DNA of 64,000 nt from Enoplosus armatus (taxonomy: Eukaryota > Chordata > Actinopteri > Centrarchiformes > Enoplosidae): positions 12,563,298 to 12,627,297 of the forward strand of contig NC_092194.1 in assembly GCF_043641665.1 (NCBI RefSeq). The letters run 5' to 3'. The position numbers were made by a program, and so were the translations under genes. Shown here in pieces: positions 25,901 through 38,100 of this stretch (position 1 is its first letter; every line of letters begins with the position of its first letter). The notes beneath the pieces are model-generated. The model saw only the letters and a program-made list of their open reading frames with translations, had not been told where the DNA came from and did not search any database.

Positions 25901-28900
25901 GACACATCATACGATGTAATGGGAAGTGTAATCAGTGTAATCTCAAATCTCAAGTAGTTATATAAACCACATTTAGTAAATGTACTAAATTCAGTTAGAA
26001 TTGGTATTGAAGCCATCCATGATGCTTTTATAGCATAGTACTTTGTTTGAACACACAATGTTCATTGCAATTAACAGGAAGGAGAGAAACATCTGGACTC
26101 TCAGCCCTTAAGGCGGGATGACAAGACGACAGCTACAGTGTGTCAGTGGTCTTTGCCTATAGACACATATTGTCAGTCACTTGTGCTGCTGTGCCAGATG
26201 ATCACAGTCCAACACTGTAACACTGTTGCTAGAAAACACACGTAGCAATGTGAATCTGCTGTTTTAGGGTAAAGCAGTATCCTACAATGGCATATTATAC
26301 AATTACTGATATTTAATGAATTAAAAACATACAAATAAGATGTTTAAGGCATCTAGTTTGAGGGGAGTAAACTTTAATGTTTATCTGCTTTGCAAAATGT
26401 TTGGTTTGCCAGTCTGACACACAGGTTTTCTGTGTATCAGCTGTAATTTATAAGCTACTGATACCATATTGAGGTTTCATGTGAGTTCCCCAAAGCAATT
26501 TCCAGTCAACTACGTTAGAGCTGAATCTTTAATCTTGAACATTAGTCTGGTTACAGACCTCAGAACTGCTGCCAAATGTGAGAATTTGATGCTTTCCTTC
26601 TTCATATATGAAAACAAACTAAATATCTTTGGGTTTCGGACTGATATAAATAGATACAACAAGCAATTTCAAATTTTTTTCTGACATTTCATAGACCAAA
26701 TGACTGATTGAGTAATTAAGAAAATAATTGTTAGTTGCAGCTGTCAACTGAACATGTCAATTTCCTGCCCTCAAACTAGAGGCCAAACAGTTTTGTGCAG
26801 GTGTGATGAGGCAGGATCAGAATAGGATCATGAGAAGAAATGATCAATGACAAAACGTTAATAAAACTTAAAAAGCAAACCAAAAAGGTATATTGTTGCT
26901 CTATATGGACTTCAAAAAACATTTCGTTTTAAAGTACAGTAAGTTTTAAAACCTGTTAAAACGAGAGAAGGTATCTATCAAATGGTCACAGTCAGTCGCG
27001 ATCTCGACTACAGCGGACTGAATGCATTTCTCTCTATTTGTGTTTACGAACGGCTAGCAGCTACTCTACATGGGACAATTTAACCTTTAACCCCTAACTG
27101 CAACTTTAACTGCTCTCTTTCTACTTTGAACCAAACTTTGAACTCTTGTTCCTATCAGAGTTTTAACATAACTTGGTAGAGCAATCTCATGCGTCCAGTC
27201 CAACCTCATGAGTCTGTTTGGGAAGACTTCAGACTATTGGGTTAATATTGTGCATGTGGGTCTCTGCCCTTTTATCTAGTGGGGTCATTTCACCCCTGAG
27301 AAAGAAGCACACACAGCCCAGGGCTAAGACTGACAGGCAGCCAGGACGCTACAGCATTAACAACCCATTTGCTGAGGACCGGTCTACGCGCACAATGCAA
27401 CTCACATTGACACCTACTGGCAGAAGCAATCCCTGCTGTATTACATCCTAAACCCTGAAGGGAAACAATCCAGTTAGCTGTGGGGAAGAATTACATGTGA
27501 GCACTCAGATTCTGTGGAAGTGAATAGGATTATCATATAAAACAGTCCATTAAAATTAATAGCAATATTAGGTTGCAGCTTCACAGGAGCAATTTATGAG
27601 TCCCGAGTGAAATTAAAATTTGCTTTGAACAATTAGTCAGATAATCTGCAGTGTTACGTCTATGCATGCGGAAATATTATCCTTTTAGTGAGATATAGCA
27701 TGGATCATTGTGCACGGACAAATGCACCTACTTCCTTGTTTGTACTGGTGTGTAACTGTGGGAGTGTAGGAGGGAGCTGTGGACGAGGAGCACGAGTTCA
27801 AAGCCTAACTGCCTTTGATTTATAAAAGGTCAAACCACAGTCAGTGAACCAGAGACAATAAAAATGATAAATCTACTCCAAGGAGGTTAATAAGTTTGAC
27901 CTTGCAGCTGCGAGAGTCCCAGGCCTTGACCACTGAACTGTAACCTCCGCACAGAAACACCTCTGGGTTGCTGGGATGTGGGACCGCACACATCACCCTG
28001 AACTGGTTGTCTAGTTTCACCACCTGCTGACCTACAGAGACGAAGAAATAAGAGAGAGAGAAAAGATTAATGCTTCCTTCTGAAATTATAAATCTTTACA
28101 TCTTTTGTCAGCAGTGAACTCTTGGATTACACGCTGCTAAAGTGAAGTATGATGGAAATAAGATATCTGTTTAATATATCATATTTTGTGCTAAAAGCTA
28201 AGATTCTTATGATAAGAGCAATTTGCATCTTGCACTCATAAAGTGAACCGTTACTTTCAGTCCTGACAAAAAATATTTCTTTTTCCCATCAATATCTTTC
28301 TTTTAACCTTCCGTAGCAAGGATGCAAAATATATTCACATCCAGTATGAGGGATAGCATCAAGTAGAGATGTAACGATTAGTTGATTGATAGAAAATGAA
28401 CTATTTTAAATATCAAACAATTGTTTGAGTCATTTTTCACTGTTAGTTGGACAAAACAAGATATTCGAGGATGGCAATTATTGGAAATTACAAGGGCCAT
28501 TTTTCACTATTTTCTAACATTTTTTGCAGCCCTGGTCAAATTAGTCCAACACAAAAATGAGGCTTTCCTTTACATGTCAGATATTTGAGAAATGATAACA
28601 AAACATATTTTCTTTTTTAAATGTCACTGTTCGCATATTGATGTCAAATGCAAAAACACAATTCACAGGAAACAGAACGTTCCAAAGGAGTTGAGCAAAT
28701 TAAAGCAACTGCAGAGGACCACATATTACTTTAATCTACAGTACATTCTCCATATATTGTAGAGAGATTGTTTAAATATGCAAGTAATCTTTTCCAGAGG
28801 TAGAGTAGTGGACACTAAAAGATACTTCTTTCATCATCTGGATCCATGAAACAATACTACGTTCACAAAGTGATTATTTCTCTCCTGCCCGCACACATTT

Positions 28901-31900
28901 GACCAGTTAACGTGAAGACAGTGTGTATATGTGAGTGCAAGTGAGTATGTTGCCTATTTACCTCTAAGGAACTCATTTCCAGCTCAGCTCTGAGCCCTGG
29001 CTGGTTTCTGTCCTCTCGGGGCCGTAACATTTCCCAAAGCAATCCCCTTACTGCTGTTTAATCTCCGCCCAGAGAGAATCACTCCTGCTGCTGCCGCTAC
29101 ACACATCTGTCCGACCAAACCAACACACTCTGCATGAATGAGTCTGCAAGTGTTGCTAACCTTCTTTGATATACTGTATGTGTTCAAAATACAGTGATGA
29201 AGTTCATTCAAAAAGAAATGAAAAAGGTTCATACTATTAAACTAATGAATTAAGACAAACTGTTGCAGTTTGTGCTGCATGAAAAGCTTGATTAGACACT
29301 TTGTTTTCCTCAGCTGTCAAGACTAAACTAATTTAACACAACATAAATTTATACTACATTTCCTCTGAGATGCAAATTCGGCCAAAACTTCTCTTTATTT
29401 ATTGAGCGCACTGCGAGGATCCAATCGTGCTTGTGAGGCGCCCATTAGGTTCCTGTGCAGTAAACATTGTGTGTAATTAAATTGCACCGTCGCATTCGCT
29501 TATAAACAGTGTGTTGAAAACAAGCTCGCTGATAGAAGATACAGTAAATCTGGCTGTAAGTTGCTGCCAAAGATAGTGTTCCCAACTCGGTGCACCTTCT
29601 GAAATTCCTGAAGGAATGATGTTTAAAGTAAAAGGATGAGAAGCTCTCTGTGATCATTTCAGGTCAGGAGCACAGTGGGAGCTTGTTTACAGGCTACATC
29701 CATCAGTTTTTGATCACATGTCTTTCTGTCAGTAAAAAAAGCTCACACAAGTCAGTGGACAGTTTCTTGTGATGAGATGAAACTTGTATTTTTAGCACTA
29801 GATGCCCCAAAAACAACTAAACTGTCTGTCTCGAACTTATTTTAATGATGGTGGGTGATGGGACTGACCAGAAAGCTGTAAGACTGCACAGCTTTTGTTT
29901 GCGAGAGCGTGTCTGGGATATTTCCAGACAGCAGCACATCACACGTGTTAGTCTCTGAAAAAGCTACTTGATTTAATCATCGCTCAAGACAAAAACAGAT
30001 AATCCAAACTGAGGAAGACGCAGTGATGTGGAGAAGAGAAACCAGACTATGAAACACTGTTTTGGCTAGAGGCGGCTTTATCTAAATCAATTAAAAAATG
30101 TCATACTTAAAAACAAAACAAAAACACTGAGGGGCTTAAATATAATTAAGCCTGACAGTGTGCGACCAAAATTTAGTTTCCTGGGAAAACGATGAAGAAG
30201 GCTACACGTGGAACTGAGCCAGACTATGAGCCAGCAGCTCTGTCAAAGGCTATGCAAAGTAGAACACCTCAGGGTTCAACGGCTCCTCATTAATTCATCG
30301 AACAAACAACAAAGACCCCATCCAAAACAGTCCCAGGCAGTTAGCCCACAACAAAAATGCACTTCATTATACCCTTGTTCCAGGATATTCCTACCAAGTC
30401 TTTTTAGAAGAAGGCGGGATGAGTCACAGCTAATAAACTGCAGCAAAAATGGACCTTCTTTCACTTAATGGTGGACTAGCTCGCTCCCAAATTCGATTGA
30501 ATTGATCCAAAGTTTTAACAGGCAATTTCGTCGGGGCTCACGCTTCCTGCTTAATTGGCTTACCCGCAGCGATACGGAGAAGATCTGTCATCGAGATTTA
30601 AAACTCATGTTTGGCAAGAGACGAAGAGAAATCAACATTCGCCTCATAATAAATAGGGCCTCGTCATGTTTTAATTAAGCAAGATTAATTAGCTTGCTTG
30701 AGAGGGGAGATAAGGGAAGACTGCAGTGATCTGTCCCTCCCGAGCGATAGTTTACTTTGTAGTGCTGAAAGAACTGTGATCACGCTGCGGAGCTGACACA
30801 CTGTGGATGACTACAGTGCAGAGGACATCAGGGATGATTGGGATGGCGGGGATGAGCCCCTTAGACCAGAGGGAGGCCGGCATGAAATGGATATTCTGCC
30901 TCATTACCAGGTCCGTCAAAGCAGGGTGCTGTCAGTGCAACATAAGCAAAGGTTAGAAACACATTACTTGGTTTTGACAAGCCGCATCCCCAAGAATATT
31001 TTGGAAATAGGCTTAATAAGCCATATTTCTAACTAGTTTGATGTTTTAAGGATATTTCATGCTTTAGTCCTGAGTTTCAAGACTTAGCTAATGATTTCAA
31101 CGATCATGTGTTCAATTAGCACCCTCTCATTGATAAGCCAGCAGAAAGAAGGGTACAAAGTCTGCATACTTTTTTTTTTGATTTTTATGAAAGCACAAGT
31201 GGGCTGCAGTTATCACTCTTGTTTCCTATCAAGTGTTGCTTGATGATGATGAAGTGTTGAAAACTAACTGTTGAAAACACTTAATACTGCAGATAGTCAC
31301 TCTGGCATAAATATATATCATATCCTCATTCCTGGAGGGGACAGGGAGAAGGGACCCTCGAAGAGTAAAAATAAATAATAAGTATTAAGCAGCTCCAAAA
31401 CAGTAAATGCACCAACTTACAGAAACGCATCCTGCGTCCTGTTTTTGAATCATATTATCACAGTAGCATATACACTATTTATTATAAAACTAACAATGTC
31501 TTTTTTGCACTAAAGTAAGGTGTAAGTGTAGCAGCCACCACAGAATGATCTATTCTGCTCTATTGTTGTTTTCTGTCACATAACTGGGTGAAACCTGTGT
31601 TAACCTGGCAGGTTCCTGCTGTAAAATAAAGCTTCGAAGTAGGTCAAAATGCAGATATGCTTGTCACTGGCATTTGGAGTAAATGCCTCTGTGTGCGCTG
31701 CATGCATCGTCTCCTGGTGTGCAACGCTCCAGGCTCCTGTGTTTAAACAGCCACATTGTACTGGTTACCTCCCTGAACGTGTGAAGGAGGTAAAATGAAA
31801 AATATTGAATACATTTATTGTACACAAGTAACTGTTGCAGTGTTTAAAAAAAAAAAATGTAAGTATAACATTTAAACTCTAGGATCATTCTCATAAATGC

Positions 31901-34900
31901 CAACCTGAGTTATGATTATATAAAGTGACAGATGTAGGTTTTAGAGACAAAAATCCACAAAAAATGATATTTTCCTGTTAAAAATATGATGTTACACAGA
32001 AAATGACTTAGACCCACTGTTAAGAACATTACTATTTATTTTAGTATATATCTTTGTTTAGTTCTTGCAAGTTAAATTAATGACTTTATATTGGAGCCTA
32101 GTTATATGTAAAAACAATGATGTGTAAAAGCAAATTTTTCCACATGCATTACATTGTTGGCTCAGATTTATACCAATATGTTTTAAAACAACAATCTTCT
32201 GTGGGATTGACCCCCAGTCTCAAACCCCCAATCGCCTATAGGTGTAACTGAGTGTGAATGGTCGTCTGTCTCTATGATTGACTGGCAAACCCCCCCCCCC
32301 CCCCCCCCGCGACCTTCTAGGATAAGAAGGTATAGCTATGGATGGACTACTAGCACATGTATCTTGTAGCTCGTTCTTTAAAAAAATAATTGTGAAACTT
32401 CATCTTACAACTAAACTATTGCTGAAGCCTTTAGCTACATTCATCAAATACGATTCTGCAAAGCCAAATTGAGGTGGAAGGGTAACACACGAGCCCACTC
32501 CAGTTCTGGCACTGTCTTTGTGTATTATTGGTTTTTGGAAAGCAAGGACGATCTCCTTTCTGCCAGTGCCTGAAGGGATCTGGACAGAGAACTCAAGTTC
32601 TGCATACATATGCACGAACAGACACATCAACCTGCGGCAGCCTGTGGGTATACAGGCATATTTTTCCTACTCCAGCCTCTCGCCAATCAGCTTTTCCAAG
32701 GACGCTGGACAACAGCTGCCACTTCACACTAATGCCCTCCAGATGAAATTCATTTATTCCACTCCCCAACTCTTGCTCTCTCTGTTTCTCTTTCTCTGAA
32801 TTTATTCTGCCTCTTTTGATTTCTTTCTCTTGCATTCTTCCTCGCCTCTCCCTTTCTCTTTCTGCATTGTGCCTCTTAACCTGCTCGCCCTCCCTATATC
32901 CTCCACTCCCTCTGCTATTGCTATTCAGCTGTGACAGCCTGCCTGTGGCCCGCTGGGAGTGGATACAAGATTGTACAAATTAAATTGGACACAGGAACAA
33001 CAGCAAAGATGGCCAAGGAAAATGGGCCCGCATACGCCATTCTGAATGCATAGGCTCCTCTATAATTCCATTTCTCTGTAAATATACCAATTGGTGCAGC
33101 ATTTGGTTAGGTCATGCTGTGGTGAAATAGGGCGGTCAGGTGTCCTACAGGACTCTCGATGATCATTAAAAAGGGCCTGCACACATCTCCAAAGAGAGCC
33201 CAATTGAACAGAATGAGCCCAGCTGCCTTCCTTGTTAGAGCTGAGAGGCTCTGCATTACTGTGAAGAGCGTAAAGATCACATTCGTCCTGATTACAGTCT
33301 GACGTGGCAAACACTCAGCTCCCTCACTATCCCATCCCTTTTGGTAGATCCAGCGTTAACACTTGTGTCGGGAGCTTCATTCGTTTTTCAAATATCACTG
33401 TCATAATTATGCCAACACCTTGGTGTAGCCCTGTTATGAGTGTGTCACATGTGTCAGAAACATAAATCCTCTGGAAAGATGGGAGCCGTAGATTACCAAG
33501 CTGTGACGACAGTTATGTCAGTCTGTATTTAAATTATTATGAAGAAAATCCATGTCCTTTTCACAGCTTGAATATGATTGGTTTTACAGCGTCAGTGCCA
33601 AAGTCTTAGTTAAAACACATTAAACTGCGCTACAACTGTGCAGAAACTAGGCTGGAATTCCCAACTCCCATATTAATATGCAACCGAATTAAATATTCCT
33701 CATCTTGTGCTGCCATACCAATGCATGCCTATTACTCTGTAGAGCCAGCACACCCTCATCCTCAGAAACAATATTCATTCATTCAATTTCCATACAAATA
33801 AATAATAACGGTGGTAAGAAATGAGAATAACAAAATATCATTGAAAAAATAGAAAGAGAGTTGCAGGATTGATGTGTGAGGGCTCTTTGGATGTCTGACA
33901 TTACTTCAAAGCTGTTAGTTTGAACCCAATAGGACGTCCTACAACGCTGAGCAAGGCACCGGTGGCTACCAAAGCGTAAGACCAAAATAAACATCTGTTT
34001 GTTTATGGTTGTGGTTTGTGACGTTCCAGTGTAAGGTCACGGTGGCTGCTCCTGTGGTGATGTATCCATTATTGATCCCCTTCCTGGAGCTGCCTGTGTG
34101 TTTAATGGGCTGGCCAAGCTATTATCCGTAGGCTTTATTGGCAGTATTGACAGACATGCTGAGAGGGGAAGTGCAAACGGCAGCAAGTCATCACAGCGAT
34201 GTGTTGACCCTAGAGATATAGTTGCCACAGGGGCTTCCGAACAATGTCTATTGTATGTTGGCTCGTTCTGTTAAACCTCTTTGAGGTCTTTTCCTACATA
34301 GAAGAACGCTGCAACATGCTCCATTAAATGCTGGTGAATGGATAGAAAGGACAAATACAAGGAGATTATTCTTGGCAACTCTTCAATCTGTTCAATTCAA
34401 TTGAGTTAAATTTTGTTTCATAATTATTCTGGTTATTATCTGCCCAAGATCTTCCTCTTTGTCAGTGTTTTGGTTCATTTTGTAAAAAGAAAAAAGATGA
34501 GTTGAATGAAATCGTGAGTACAGAGGTAAAAATGAAACACCAAAGTATGGTTTACATTTTGTATTACCTTGTCATTTGCAAGTGCCTTCATCATTCCAAG
34601 TGTTAATTGTAAAAAATAATAATGATAATTTTTTTTTTTTTTTTTTAAGGTTTTTTTTTTTTATGAATTCTCACTAACGTTTTGAATTTCAGCTGTGCAG
34701 AAATTCATAAATTGTTCACTTCATTTCCTTCATCTGAAACAATTTATGAATTTCTGCACAGCTGAAATTCAAAATGTTAGCGAGAATTGAAGGAAATGAA
34801 GCGAACTGCTGAACGCGCAGTCTCCCAGTGATCAATTGTCTGCTCTCATGCTTGTTAAATGTGCGCTTGGCCAGAAAGCGAAGCATTTCCGAAGCAAACC

Positions 34901-35093
34901 AAACTATTGATCTCTTGGTAAAATGTCACCTTGAAAGCTGTTTGTATGATCAAACAAAAGGTCCAGCAAGCACAGTGAGCCGGCAGATTTAGCTCAAACG
35001 TTTGCTGTAGGTAGACAAAAGACATGTCAGAAATGTTCAGAAAGTAATGTTTGTTTTCATTGTAAGCATGTACTTTATATGCATGTCTGTGTG

Positions 35094-35130
<37 letters not shown>

Positions 35131-38100
35131 AGAGAGAGCGAGTGGTGTCCCATTTTAGGAACCATCTCCAATGAAGCGGACATGTTGCCTCCACAGACCT
35201 TAATTTAGAGGATCGACCTCCTCCCTAAATGAGGTCTTTATAGCAAACAATCCAATGGAGCAATGAATATGTCACTGCAGGGTGTAAATAATGAAAATAA
35301 TAATAAAAAATATGCATATTTTATTATACATTATAATAACACGATAACTCAATAATATTGTGTTATTCACTTTGTACACTGTTACAATCATTTACATAGT
35401 ACATTATGATAGAGTAATGGATTATATCTTTTTGATATTGTTGCAGTAAACTCGGATATGTCCGACTTGGTGGAACAAATTTTAAAAGTGGCTGGACCCC
35501 AGTGGATTTTGTGACACTACAGGCTTAAAGGAAATACCAGTTGTTCCATTTAAATTTTGGGAAAAGGTGGCAGCATTTATTTGGGATGGGATAGTTGACC
35601 GGTTATGATGTATTTGCTCTAGAAATGCGGATTTTGAAGGTTTCCCCTGAAATGGGTCACGACTACAGAGAGAGAGAAGCAGATTTGCAATTTATGTACA
35701 GGTTTCAGTTTATAACAGGTTTTTCGGGCCCGAGGCAATTTCAAGTCACTCCACACATAAATTACTATGCTAACTTTAAATGTGAGTTAGAAAAAAAACA
35801 CTCTAAATTGCCAAGAAGTTTTGTTTTCCCACAACACCAGAAATATGTTTGTTGAAAAGCAGCTCAAACTGAATTTTAATTACGCAAATGTGATCCGATT
35901 TTACTGTAACTTCCTCAGTATTTTAGGAAATAATGAAGGTAAACTGCAGTTATTCTAGTTCAGTGTACCTTTAGGTGGTTTGTTATTGGACATTGTGTTC
36001 ATCAGACCTAAGGAAGCAAGTGTTACTGCTCACCTGTCTCCACGTCTGTGATCACAGCCGTGTTGTCAAATGAGCCAGTGAGAAGGTGTCGCCCGCAGGG
36101 GGTCCAACAGGCATCACGCACAGCTCCCGAATGGCAGGTGTGAACCCTCAGGCATCGCCCGCTTTCTGCTCCATCCCACACCTGCCACACATGGGTACAT
36201 CCCATCAAGCCAAAGTCACAAATACACCTCGACTGCAGCGACAAAGTCATTTTTACTGACTCCACTGCAATGAAAAACACAGTATTTGTATTGACAGGAG
36301 CTGATTAATGAGTTTAAATGGTCAAATCCACAACACAAGGTTATATCAGTCGTTTGTGCTCAGCTTTGACTCATCACATCACTGATATACAAAAGAGGAA
36401 AATTCTCTATGAAAGAAATAAAAAAGGTACAGTCTGTGTGCTAACAGGCTAAAAGTTGACGGTGACCCCGGCATTCTCAAACAAACACCAGATGAAATAA
36501 CAGCATGGCGGAGAGAAGCAGTGAAAAAGGGTAGACATCAGACGGCACCGACACAATGTGCCTTCCTTCAAACAAAAAAGAAGAAAGGACCTGCATGCTT
36601 CGGACGAGGTTTCAAGGCAGTTTACTGAGGCCTGTCTGGCGGGCCACTGTTCTCCCGACTGAAAAGAGGAAACAAAGTGAAAAGTGATTTTTCTGCCATG
36701 CCTTTGCAGATGACAAATGCGATGTGTCCTCTGGCCCTGAAACTCTTTCCTGTGTGAATGTAGTCTGTCTGTTTTTCAAAGCTGAGAAAGATATAATCCA
36801 AGCCTTTCCTCGTCTGAATTCAATTGTAAAGAAACAAAATGAAATTACTCGTCACAGCCGCTGGATAAATTGGCACAACACGTGTACAACTCAGGCTAAT
36901 TTGCTGGGTTTAAAAGCAAAAAAACAAGCTTTATAATTAATTAATCAAACTAATTACCTTTGAATGCGCCTATAAATCAATCCCCCGTGGGGTCTAATGG
37001 TTTTAATGGTTTTGTATTGTTAGAGGTTTCTCTGATTATAGACGGAGCAGGAAGAGAAAAGCACCCAGCTGCCTTCTGTTAGTTGTGACTGCCATGGCTA
37101 CACTATCTGGCTGGTTTGAAATGTGATATCATAGTGCGAATAAGAGAGGGATAAAAAAAGCAGACAGTGATTTATGAATTAGGTGTTAATCTGCCAGAAT
37201 GTTGTGATTTTGTCTTTGGTCATTGTTGTGGTGTTTTTGCACTGTGCTTCAAGAAGATCACTTGGCAATCAGGCTGGTCAATATTGTGACTTGTTTTTCA
37301 GATTCGCTGTTGATAAAAAGAGTATGATTTTCTGACAGACATAAGCCAAAAGCCTCTCCCTGAAGCCCAGCCTGAAATCCAGTGGGTGGTCTGCTGCCCA
37401 CTGAGGTGAGCTATATTACACTAATGATTAAGTATTTTTTGCTTCCCCAGCATTGCCAGGGCCTCAGAGGGGCTTTGAAGATCTGTGGGGCGCTGCAGAT
37501 CCCTTTCTGCCTCTCTCTGTGTTTCATTATTAAAGATGACTCCTCCATACAGCATAAGAAACACATTGAGAAAGTCTGTACCACAGGGGGGAGAGAGTGA
37601 CATATCAATCCAGCAGGCAGCAGTTTTAACAAACAGAATGCCAGAGATGCCTCCAGGGTGAGAAAAAAAGTTACAGAGAGAGAGAGTCACACTTTTAATT
37701 GCAAAAAGCTAAATATTGGAGCAAAGTATCTCTTAAGAATATTTCCATTCGTTGTGCAACAGGGTATGCCACTTCTCTGTATGATTTAGGGAAACACTGC
37801 CATCTCAAGGTAAAATGAAATTCTGTTAAACAGCATCTGGTGATAGCATCTATAGTCACTAAAGCGTCAAAACATTCAACAAAACACTAACTTCTACATA
37901 TCAAGTCTGACAAAGTGGCATGTTGCTCAAGCCCTGTCTCCAATGACTGACAGAATTAATGATATTCACCATAACAACACCATTCAGTGCTCACACAATT
38001 GCAATAATCCCCTACAATGCAAGACCTGGGCATGGGTGAAAATGTGTGCTTGTTTATTCGCGTCCCCTTTAATTTCACCGGCCACTTAACAGACACGCAG

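Larger units (their letters stand above)
25828..27900 (-). other. wdr25 intron with (CA)30 and a MITE-like scrap
   Basis: It contains the (CA)30 tract at its 3' end and, near 26575-26743, a copy of the AT-rich repeat family with the motif AATTGTTAGTTGCAG. The rest is unique-looking; no gene is seen. Confidence 0.8.
28032..36033 (-). other. wdr25 large intron (8 kb)
   Basis: It contains a repeat-family copy (about 28363-28620), a C19 run at 32290-32308 inside a teleost-type dispersed repeat, the nested inverted repeat at 34666-34806, T-rich runs at 34629-34662 and (TG)n at 35095-35129. Several stretches of complex non-repetitive sequence (30530-30900, 33050-33310) could be regulatory, but nothing in the sequence proves it. 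No gene is called. Confidence 0.75.

Noticed and set aside
25633..26058. 141-codon minus frame through the CA repeat
   Set aside because: Only 25657-25827 is wdr25; the rest is read-through of the (TG)n intron giving Cys-Val repeats.
33900..33975. tRNA-like box B (GGGTTCAAAC on the minus strand)
   Set aside because: No matching box A or cloverleaf at the right spacing.
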